DNA from: an uncultured Lachnospiraceae bacterium
GTDB lineage: Bacteria > Bacillota > Clostridia > Lachnospirales > Lachnospiraceae
Reading direction: 5' to 3'
Length of the DNA stretch: 54,309 bases
Assembly (NCBI GenBank): GCA_944383965.1
Contig: CALWRQ010000005.1
Coordinates: 1 to 54,309 of the forward strand
The translations under genes were made by a program, and so were the position numbers. The notes under the pieces are model-generated. The model saw only the letters and a program-made list of their open reading frames with translations, had not been told where the DNA came from and searched no databases. How positions within the stretch are numbered: the stretch's first letter is position 1; each line of letters starts with the position of its first letter. Positions 18,079 to 23,995 of this stretch are shown in pieces.

Positions 18079-18890
18079 TGAAGCGCCTCCAGAAATTCTT
18101 TTTTCCTCTCGTTCTCATATTCTCCCCGGTATGTTCCTGCAAGGAAACGGGCAAACCCCTCTTCTCTCAGTCTTGTCCAGCTTTCCTTCTCCCTCCGGAT
18201 TACTGCCGGGAAAAACAGAGCGCCGTTTTTTTCCGCCGCTTTCTGGTCTCCGGGAGCATCCCCTATCATCAGAACATGATCTCCGTCATAGCCGCCTTCT
18301 GCCATCAGGCGTGCAATGCAGCCTGTTTTTGAGCCGGAATCCTGCGCCATCACTTCTTTTACAAATCCGATCAGACCATGGCGGTTCCATTCTGCCTCCA
18401 CGGCCTCCCTGTTTGCCGAAGAAACAACCGCCAGATCTCCATAAACGCTCATAGTTTCCAGTGTCTCCCTTACCCCCTCAAACGCCTTGCTTGGGGGAAG
18501 AGATGCAATGGCCTGGTTGCTGGTAATCGACCAATCGAGGATTTTCTTCAGAACAGGATCTTTGGTCTCGCCAAGCCTCTTTTCCAGGCTTCCGTTGGAA
18601 TATACATCCGTCTCCTTCAGCCATCTGGAAAATTCTGTCAGATCCTCCCTGAGATATCCCCGGCTCATGCACTCGTTCAGCGCCATCTCCAATCCTTTGA
18701 ACCGGTTAATTCCCCGGTCCATGGAATACAGGCTGATCCGGTTCCATATCTCTTCCGCTTCTTCCCTGCAGCCTTCCAGATGCCATTTCTCCACCATCAG
18801 CGGGGCAAAGCACTTCTTATGTTTCTGCTCCATTGTGTCAATGGCGCAGCCGTCTGAATCAATACATATCAGGAATTTCTTTCGCTCCAT
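18075..18890 (-). CDS. HAD-superfamily hydrolase
   Basis: A 271-residue HAD-like phosphatase. Motif I is ICIDSDGCAIDTM (Asp-X-Asp), a hydrophobic strand with VVSSANREAVE serves as motif II, and MIGDAPGDQKAAEKNG as motif IV. The large helical insert between motifs I and II (about residues 20-130) is the cap. No specific substrate can be named. AGGAG precedes the start, and it is the first gene of a two-gene unit with ybaK. Confidence 0.82.
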   Translation of the reverse strand: MERKKFLICIDSDGCAIDTMEQKHKKCFAPLMVEKWHLEGCREEAEEIWNRISLYSMDRGINRFKGLEMALNECMSRGYLREDLTEFSRWLKETDVYSNGSLEKRLGETKDPVLKKILDWSITSNQAIASLPPSKAFEGVRETLETMSVYGDLAVVSSANREAVEAEWNRHGLIGFVKEVMAQDSGSKTGCIARLMAEGGYDGDHVLMIGDAPGDQKAAEKNGALFFPAVIRREKESWTRLREEGFARFLAGTYRGEYENERKKEFLEALQ

Positions 18891-18931
18891 AGTATTCTCC
18901 TATCTTTTCCATTCTGATATTGTCTGAATAC

Positions 18932-18960
18932 AGCATAGCCTATTCCTGATATTTTAGCAA
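18932..18960 (-). promoter_or_regulatory. Promoter of the HAD-ybaK unit
   Basis: Minus-strand TTGCTA (18955-18960), 17-bp spacer, TATGCT (18932-18937), about 40 bp upstream of the HAD start. Confidence 0.5.
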
Positions 18961-19014
18961 GTTTTGTTATATTGTTCACAAAAAAGCTGCAGTTTTACGG
19001 AAAATCATCCCGCG

Positions 19015-20247
19015 CTACTCTTTCACGATCCGCACCTGTTCCACTCTTTTGTCATCCATTTTCAGGACCGTGACTTCCAGATCCTCAAATGAAAAAGTTT
19101 CTCCCTCTTCCGGGATCCGCTCCGCCAGCTCCATAACCCATCCGCTCACAGTGAGTACATCAAATTCCCGGTCCTTCCCCAGCCGTTCAAACAGCTTTTC
19201 CACATTTGCGCTGCCCTTGACCAGATACTCCCGTTCTGATATCGGTTCTACTTCCTGCACGACTTTATCATGCTCATCCCAGATCTCTCCCACCAGTTCC
19301 TCCAGAATATCCTCCAGGGTTACGATTCCCGCCGTTCCTCCGAACTCATCCAGAACTATGGCAATGTGCATTTTGTTCTGCTGCAGCTCCTTCAGCAACT
19401 GTCCCGCTTTTTTGCTTTTTGCAATATACATGGCCGGACGGACGATCTCCTCCAGTTTCCGGTCCGTGTGATAAATATGATTGTAGAAATCCTTCTGATA
19501 TACAATGCCTATAATACTGTCCACATTGTCTCTGTATACGGGCAGCCTTGAAAAACCGGTTTCCGCAAACACATCTGCAATACGTTCCTGCTGTTCCTCT
19601 ATGGATACAGCCGTCACGTCGATCCTGGGCGTCAGCACATCCTCTGCCGTCAGCTCCGTAAATTCTATGGCGCTGCGGATCAGGCTTCCCTCCTGCTCGT
19701 TGATTCCTCCATCCTGCTTCGCCTCTTCTACCATGATCAGCAGTTCCTCTTCCGTGATCCCCTTCTCTTCTGAAAAGTGAAAAACAGAGGAAAGCAGGCA
19801 CTTCCACAGGCTGAACAGATAGTTAGCCGGCTTCAGAATGACAAGCAGTACCCTGAGAAGGGGAGCCGAAAACATGGCAAATGCTTCCGGTGCTTCCTTG
19901 GCAATACTTTTCGGAGATACTTCTCCGAAAATCAGGACCACAATGGTCATCACTACCGTGGACAGGCTCGGGCCGCGCTCTTCCCCCAGAGCCTGTGTGA
20001 AAAGAACCGTAGCCACCGAAGCGCTGGCAATGTTTACAATGTTGTTTCCGATCAGAATGGTAGACAGAAGACTGTCATAGTTTTCCGACAGTTTCAGTAC
20101 CAGAGCCGCCTTTTTGTTTCCTTTGTCTGACATGGATTTCAGCCGGACACGGTTCAGCGACGAAAACGCTGTTTCCGTAGCAGAAAAATAAGCCGACATC
20201 ATAATGCAGAAAATAATCACTCCTATTGATACTCCATACTCTCCCAT
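19015..20247 (-). CDS. CNNM/CorC-family transporter (MpfA-like)
   Basis: A 410-residue membrane protein. The N-terminal CNNM (DUF21) domain has about three to four hydrophobic segments with the signature SAYFSATETAFSSLNRVRLKSM. It is followed by paired CBS domains (LTPRIDVTAVSIEEQ, GFSRLPVYRDNVDSIIGIVYQKDF, LDEFGGTAGIVTLEDILEELVGEIWDEHD) and a C-terminal CorC_HlyC domain (YLVKGSANVEKLFERLG). Characterised Firmicute relatives such as S. aureus MpfA are linked to Mg2+ efflux and tolerance; the old hemolysin label is not justified. The start at 20247 follows GAGAGG; 20271 is an alternative. A structured leader with a terminator lies immediately upstream. Confidence 0.9.
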   Translation of the reverse strand: MGEYGVSIGVIIFCIMMSAYFSATETAFSSLNRVRLKSMSDKGNKKAALVLKLSENYDSLLSTILIGNNIVNIASASVATVLFTQALGEERGPSLSTVVMTIVVLIFGEVSPKSIAKEAPEAFAMFSAPLLRVLLVILKPANYLFSLWKCLLSSVFHFSEEKGITEEELLIMVEEAKQDGGINEQEGSLIRSAIEFTELTAEDVLTPRIDVTAVSIEEQQERIADVFAETGFSRLPVYRDNVDSIIGIVYQKDFYNHIYHTDRKLEEIVRPAMYIAKSKKAGQLLKELQQNKMHIAIVLDEFGGTAGIVTLEDILEELVGEIWDEHDKVVQEVEPISEREYLVKGSANVEKLFERLGKDREFDVLTVSGWVMELAERIPEEGETFSFEDLEVTVLKMDDKRVEQVRIVKE

Positions 20248-20289
20248 ATCGTTCTGTTCCTCTCTTTCCATTTCTTTCCGCCTGCACGC

Positions 20290-20339
20290 AAAAAGGCATA
20301 GCCCGCGCCTCATCTTCCGGTGAAAGCGCAGGTTATGCC
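20290..20339 (-). terminator. Leader attenuator upstream of the CNNM gene
   Basis: On the minus strand GGCATA...GCGC pairs with GCGC...TATGCC and is followed at once by TTTTT, about 40 bp before the CNNM start. A strong intrinsic terminator between promoter and gene is the mark of transcription attenuation. Confidence 0.8.
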
Positions 20340-20419
20340 CTGTCTCTATTCATTCCATCATTCATTTCAGTAATCGCCTTACGGCTGTTTCGGTCTGCGT
20401 CGCTGTCGGCGTCTTCCAT
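20333..20419 (-). CDS. Candidate acidic leader peptide, 28 aa
   Basis: A short ATG frame in the CNNM leader beginning MEDADSDADR, with five acidic residues in the first nine. Its TAA lies inside the 5' arm of the attenuator stem, so a ribosome finishing it would cover that arm. The only ribosome site visible (AAGGAG, 20434-20439) is 14 nt away, which is long, so translation is uncertain. It overlaps the GTG-started frame at 20379-20429 in another register. Confidence 0.4.
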   Translation of the reverse strand: MEDADSDADRNSRKAITEMNDGMNRDRA

Positions 20420-20429
20420 TGGTAATCAC
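20379..20429 (-). CDS. Candidate arginine-rich leader peptide, 16 aa
   Basis: A GTG-started frame reading MITNGRRRQRRRPKQP, with AAGGAG 4 nt upstream. It lies in the same leader RNA as the acidic frame but in a different register, so only one is likely to be used at a time. The arginine run is striking, but nothing in the sequence alone proves translation. Confidence 0.35.
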   Translation of the reverse strand: MITNGRRRQRRRPKQP

Positions 20430-20462
20430 TGGTCTCCTTATCTGAGCATTGGCTCTGGAGCG

Positions 20463-20492
20463 ATTATAAAGGAAGTCCCGGCAGACTGTCAA
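20463..20492 (-). promoter_or_regulatory. Promoter of the CNNM leader
   Basis: Minus-strand TTGACA (20487-20492), 18-bp spacer, TATAAT (20463-20468). Both hexamers match consensus. Transcription would begin near 20456, giving a leader of about 200 nt before the CNNM gene. Confidence 0.85.
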
Positions 20493-20509
20493 TGGCAGGG
20501 AACAGATCT

Positions 20510-21724
20510 TCACATAAATTTAATGTCCTCCGGTCCTTTTCCCTCTACCCAGTCCGCCACAGCTGCTGCGGAAATACGCAGAGTCGCCTTTCCTTCCGTC
20601 TTTTCACGGAAAGCAGTATGAATTCTTTTCTTTACCCGTTCCACTTTCTTTTTTTCAATCTGATTGAGAAGGATCAGAACACGCCCCGGACTGTGTACGG
20701 TATAAACATCGCCCTTTCTCAGCTTTTCTCCCAGTACCTGACAGAGCTGATCCGTGTACATCTTGTTTTTGCCGTCTTCCATGTACCGCCCGTTCCTGCT
20801 GACCACCGAGCAGCTGACCAGGTAGCCTCCCATCTGCCGTCTTTCCGATATTCGGACATACATATGAAAGCAGTCCAGAAATCCCAGATAATTACAGCGG
20901 TAGGCGCCGGTCTTTTTATTCTTTTCCCAGAGTTCATCCGCCACGTCTCTGTTTTTCTTTTCCAGCAGATGGATCTGCTCATCCAGGATCTGATATTTCT
21001 TTTTCCATTCTTCATTCTGTCCGTATCTTGCGTGATCCAGGAACAATGCACAGGCTTCATTATATACCTGTCTTGCGTCCTTATACCGGTTTGTTCTCAG
21101 AAGACTTTTAATCAGCTCTTCCCCCCACTCTTCCATAGGGCATAGCTTCAATGCCTTCCTGCATACTTCCGTCAGCTTTTCCTCTTCTCCTGCATCCTTC
21201 AGCAGTTCACAGAGCTCCCGGACGCATTTCTCATAAATCCCCTGATATCTGCCTCTCATGGACTCTACCCAGGAGTCTCCTGACATGGAAGGAAGAAATT
21301 CTCCCTGATACAGCTCCTCCGCTCTCTCCAGAATCTGCATTCTTATTTTCCGGTCCTGCTCCCGCATGGCCCGCGTATATTCCCTTTCCAGGCAGACCGC
21401 ATCCACTTCTATGGTGACGTCTTCATCCCTCATCCTGTATATACCGTTCTCATAACGGATCACATCCCTGCACAGCAGACCTTTGTCCTGAATCTGACGG
21501 CGGAGCCTGGAAAACACCACCCGAAGCGCATTCCCTGTGTTGATCGTCCGCACATCATACAGATAGTCCTGCAGTTTTCCTCTTGTAATCCCTTCTTCTC
21601 CGGCCCATGCAAGAATGAGAAACAGCTGCAGAGGCTTGCCGTTTCTGCTGAAATCGCCTTTCACCTCTTTTCCGTCACATTCCATTGCCAGTTTTCCCAG
21701 CATATCAATACGAAGTACTGCCAC
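20510..21724 (-). CDS. BTAD/SARP-like transcriptional regulator with degenerate GGDEF-like C-terminus
   Basis: A 404-residue cytoplasmic regulator. Residues 1-97 look like an OmpR-type winged helix (MLGKLAMECDGKEV, NALRVVFSRLRRQIQ, VIRYENGIYRM). Residues 100-240 match the helical bacterial transcriptional activator domain (EFLPSMSGDSWVESMRGRY, NRYKDARQVYNEAC). After a short coil, residues 275-400 resemble a GGDEF fold lacking its signature, with SPGRVLILL in the corresponding place, so it is probably a sensory remnant. The start is GTG with AAAGGGTG upstream. Its only visible promoter lies in the invertible element directly upstream. Targets are unknown; the adjacent secretion locus is the obvious candidate. 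Confidence 0.78.
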   Translation of the reverse strand: MAVLRIDMLGKLAMECDGKEVKGDFSRNGKPLQLFLILAWAGEEGITRGKLQDYLYDVRTINTGNALRVVFSRLRRQIQDKGLLCRDVIRYENGIYRMRDEDVTIEVDAVCLEREYTRAMREQDRKIRMQILERAEELYQGEFLPSMSGDSWVESMRGRYQGIYEKCVRELCELLKDAGEEEKLTEVCRKALKLCPMEEWGEELIKSLLRTNRYKDARQVYNEACALFLDHARYGQNEEWKKKYQILDEQIHLLEKKNRDVADELWEKNKKTGAYRCNYLGFLDCFHMYVRISERRQMGGYLVSCSVVSRNGRYMEDGKNKMYTDQLCQVLGEKLRKGDVYTVHSPGRVLILLNQIEKKKVERVKKRIHTAFREKTEGKATLRISAAAVADWVEGKGPEDIKFM

Positions 21725-21758
21725 TTCTCTGCACCCTTTCCCTGCGTTTTCCCGTACT

Positions 21759-21785
21759 TACAACGGAATATCTCTTTTGTTGTAA
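21759..21785 (+). repeat. Left 27-bp inverted repeat of the invertible element
   Basis: Identical over 27 bp to the reverse complement of 21947-21973. The repeat is itself a dyad: ten-base arms TACAACGGAA and TTTTGTTGTA around a 6-bp core (TATCTC). This is the layout of a tyrosine recombinase crossover site. It lies in the 5' leader of the BTAD regulator. Confidence 0.93.
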
Positions 21786-21807
21786 CGCTGTATCGCAGTT
21801 ATTTTCC

Positions 21808-21837
21808 ATTATACTTTAATTTCAGGCTGATTGCCAT
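21808..21837 (-). promoter_or_regulatory. Invertible promoter reading into the BTAD regulator
   Basis: Minus-strand ATGGCA (21832-21837), 18-bp spacer, perfect TATAAT (21808-21813). Transcription would start near 21801, cross the left repeat and reach the regulator GTG after about 75 nt. I find no comparable promoter on the opposite strand of the segment. Confidence 0.75.
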
Positions 21838-21861
21838 ATATTGATAATAAATAATTCAAAA

Positions 21862-21923
21862 AAACTGTACCAGACCGTGATTTTCCACGATTGGCCGGTT
21901 TTTCAGGAAAAATGGCACAGTTT
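21862..21923. terminator. Terminator hairpin inside the invertible segment
   Basis: AAACTGTACCA (21862-21872) pairs with TGGCACAGTTT (21913-21923), 11 bp with one G-U, enclosing a smaller CGTG/CACG hairpin. On the minus strand it is followed by seven T residues. It would stop transcripts leaving the recombinase gene, so the regulator depends on the promoter beyond it. Confidence 0.7.
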
Positions 21924-21946
21924 TGCCCCTTTTTCCTCTGCTCTAT

Positions 21947-21973
21947 TTACAACAAAAGAGATATTCCGTTGTA
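21947..21973 (-). repeat. Right 27-bp inverted repeat of the invertible element
   Basis: Perfect reverse complement of 21759-21785. It contains the last eight sense codons and the stop codon of the tyrosine recombinase gene. Confidence 0.93.
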
Positions 21974-22831
21974 CCGCTCCACCACAAGTCCCATATTGTC
22001 CAGTTGTCTTATATGGCTGTATCCGCTTTCTGCCGTGTAGATCCTGGTCGTATTGATATCACTGTGTCCCAGAATATCTGAAAGGCGCAAAAGATCCTTT
22101 TCCTGTCCGTAAAACTGCCTGGCAAACAGATGCCGCAGGTTATGGGGGAATATTTTCTCTTCTGACACTCCGGCTATTTTTCCCAGTTTTTTCATATCCC
22201 TCCAGATATTGCTCCGGTCCAGGGGTCTTCCCTTCCTGGAAACGAAAATCTGCCCTGTGCGGATTCCCTGTCTCTGAGCGTAGTCCGCCAGCAGTCTGCA
22301 GAGTGTCGCCGGAAGGAAAACAGTCCGGATCCTTCCTTTGCATTCCACCTGTGCCGATCGGCTTTTTACCGCCTCTACCGTAATATCCGTCAGTTCCGAA
22401 ATACGGATGCCCGTAGAGCAGACCGTCTGGAGCAGAAGCGCCAGACGCTCATTTCCTTCACGCCTGGCCGCTTTCACCAGTCTTACATACTCCTGTTTTG
22501 TGAGTTCTCTGGAGCTGGAATAAAAGATCGGCCGATCCACTTTGAGGAACCGTACCTTCAGGTCTTCCCGTCCGCAGAACCGGAACAGCCCGTTTACTGC
22601 TGCCAGTGCCCCGTTTACCGTTCCGGGCGAAAAATGTTCTTTCAGGTTTTCCTTCCATCGGATCACCAGTTTCTTGGTCAGTATGCACTCTCCGGTAAAT
22701 ATTCTGAACTGCTCTGCATAATGACAGTACTTTTCTACCGTTCTCCGGCTCTTTTCATTTTCTTCCAGCCAGACTCGGTACTGACTGATCAGATCTTCCG
22801 ACATTCTTATTACTTTTGCTGCATTTCTCAT
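21947..22831 (-). CDS. Tyrosine recombinase (putative DNA invertase)
   Basis: A 294-residue XerC/D-type site-specific recombinase. The N-terminal SAM-like core-binding domain (about residues 10-95) is followed by the catalytic domain with all key residues: Arg143 (STGIRISEL), Lys165, His230 and Arg233 (HNLRHLFA), His256 (LGHSDI) and nucleophile Tyr265 (TTRIYT). The ATG at 22831 is chosen for AGGAGG 6 nt upstream. Its 3' end runs into the right inverted repeat of a 215-bp element, which strongly suggests it catalyses that inversion. Chromosome dimer resolution (XerC/D) or mobile-element integration is less likely, since neither a dif-like setting nor element ends are seen. Confidence 0.9.
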   Translation of the reverse strand: MRNAAKVIRMSEDLISQYRVWLEENEKSRRTVEKYCHYAEQFRIFTGECILTKKLVIRWKENLKEHFSPGTVNGALAAVNGLFRFCGREDLKVRFLKVDRPIFYSSSRELTKQEYVRLVKAARREGNERLALLLQTVCSTGIRISELTDITVEAVKSRSAQVECKGRIRTVFLPATLCRLLADYAQRQGIRTGQIFVSRKGRPLDRSNIWRDMKKLGKIAGVSEEKIFPHNLRHLFARQFYGQEKDLLRLSDILGHSDINTTRIYTAESGYSHIRQLDNMGLVVERYNGISLLL

Positions 22832-22940
22832 TCGTGTCCTCCTTGTAATAACAGATGGTTGCCCATCAATTATAGCCAATCCCCGTCTGTTTCGGCACAT
22901 TTTGTATATATATGGAGAACACCGCTTTAGGATGATAGAT

Positions 22941-23798
22941 CTACAGCTGAATCCTCATTCCCTCCCGGGCGAAAACAGCTCCTTCCCAATCCTCCGCCGC
23001 CTGAGACTCTCTGGCGCTGAGACAGATGTCATCTGCCGACCAGTCGAAGTGGGTATGGATCACCCGGTCTGCCCCGCTGCTGCGTGCCAGAAGGTTTCCC
23101 TGCATCCAGGACGAGTGACCCCAGCCTCTTTTTTTCTCCAGTTCCTCCGGTGCATACTGGGCATCTGCAATAATCAGCCTGCTGCCTCGTGCAAATTCTG
23201 CCGCTTTTCTGATAAATTCCCTGTCCATTTCGCAGTCTGTCGCATAAACCATCGTGCTGTTTCCCACAGATATTTTCAGCATCAGGCACTGATCCGGATG
23301 CCTCGCCCTGAAGGTGTCGACTGCTATTCCATCCCCCAAATCCAGATGCTGTCCCTCTCCTATCGTCTGAAATCCGATGTCTGCCTGAGCCTGCTCCAGG
23401 CAGACCGGCCAGTAGGGAGGTTCAAATATGTGGTTCAGCTGCTGCCGGATGTCCTTTCCCATCCTTGCTTCTCCATGAATTACCAGCTTCACATCTCTGG
23501 AGAACAGCAGCGGAAATGTCGCCAATCCCAGAATATGATCCAGATGTACATGGCTGAGGAACAGATCCGCCCGGCCTCTGAATCCTTCTTCTGCAAGCAT
23601 TCTGCCCAGTCGGCTGATTCCGGTCCCTGCATCCAGAATCAGTACCCGGCCGGCAGTCCGTATGGAAATGCAGCTTGTATTTCCGCCGTATTCTTCATAT
23701 TCCGGTCCTGAAACGGCCAGGGAACCTCTGGTCCCCCATATCTCCAGGACCGTTTCTTTATCTGCTCCTTTTTCTTCCTGTTTTCCGCCTTCCTTCAT
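22941..23798 (-). CDS. MBL-fold metallohydrolase, possible cyclic nucleotide phosphodiesterase
   Basis: A 285-residue metallo-beta-lactamase-fold hydrolase of the RNase Z/PhnP-like branch. WGTRGSLAVSGPEYEEYGGNTSC opens the fold, followed by LDAGTGI, the metal motif SHVHLDH, a later ATDCEMD aspartate and the C-terminal HTHFDW. The metal ligands look complete. Some relatives hydrolyse cyclic nucleotides or other phosphodiesters. Here the gene directly follows an adenylate cyclase gene, so a cAMP-degrading role is a fair inference but not shown. The start at 23798 follows AAAGGAGG. A terminator-like hairpin separates it from the cyclase gene, so it may be transcribed by partial read-through. Confidence 0.8.
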   Translation of the reverse strand: MKEGGKQEEKGADKETVLEIWGTRGSLAVSGPEYEEYGGNTSCISIRTAGRVLILDAGTGISRLGRMLAEEGFRGRADLFLSHVHLDHILGLATFPLLFSRDVKLVIHGEARMGKDIRQQLNHIFEPPYWPVCLEQAQADIGFQTIGEGQHLDLGDGIAVDTFRARHPDQCLMLKISVGNSTMVYATDCEMDREFIRKAAEFARGSRLIIADAQYAPEELEKKRGWGHSSWMQGNLLARSSGADRVIHTHFDWSADDICLSARESQAAEDWEGAVFAREGMRIQL

Positions 23799-23900
23799 CA
23801 GACTGATCCTCCTTTTTCTTTTCCTTTTCCTCCCGTACACACCCGGACCGGGCAACCGGATCTTTTCCGGTCAGAGTCTGCTGCTGACATCTGAAAAAAG

Positions 23901-23928
23901 AAGGGAGCTGCCCTGGGCAATGCTCCCT
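23901..23928 (-). terminator. Terminator after the cyclase gene
   Basis: Stem AGGGAGC/GCTCCCT, extended by TGCCC/GGGCA, followed on the minus strand by CTTTTTT. It is the probable end of the long secretion-locus transcript; the MBL gene lies beyond it. Confidence 0.75.
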
Positions 23929-23995
23929 TTTCTCTCCCGCCATTCGGCAGCCCCCCAGTATTTCAGAACCTCTTCTTTCTTCAGAGCGGGACATT

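Larger units (their letters stand above)
21759..21973. mobile_element. Invertible promoter element (phase switch), 215 bp
   Basis: Two 27-bp perfect inverted repeats enclose 161 bp that contain one good promoter, pointing left toward the BTAD regulator, and a long terminator-like hairpin. The recombinase gene abuts the right repeat, and its stop codon lies within that repeat, so inversion does not alter the protein. In the orientation shown the regulator would be ON. After inversion the promoter would point into the antisense strand of the recombinase gene and the regulator would lose it. Confidence 0.9.

Noticed and set aside
20450-20470. Seven-base pairing of TAATCGC with GCGATTA as helix P1 of a riboswitch
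   Set aside because: The left strand overlaps the -10 box and lies upstream of the expected transcript start, so it would not be in the RNA.
20290-20480. M-box or Mn2+ riboswitch for the CNNM leader
   Set aside because: The conserved M-box opening (GUUAGGUGAGGCUCC-like) and the yybP-ykoY core were not found by eye; leader-peptide attenuation fits better. A covariance search could still overturn this.
21947-22831. Chromosomal XerC/XerD or ICE integrase
   Set aside because: The gene ends inside a small invertible element, with no attachment sites, relaxase or element boundary; a dedicated invertase explains the context better.
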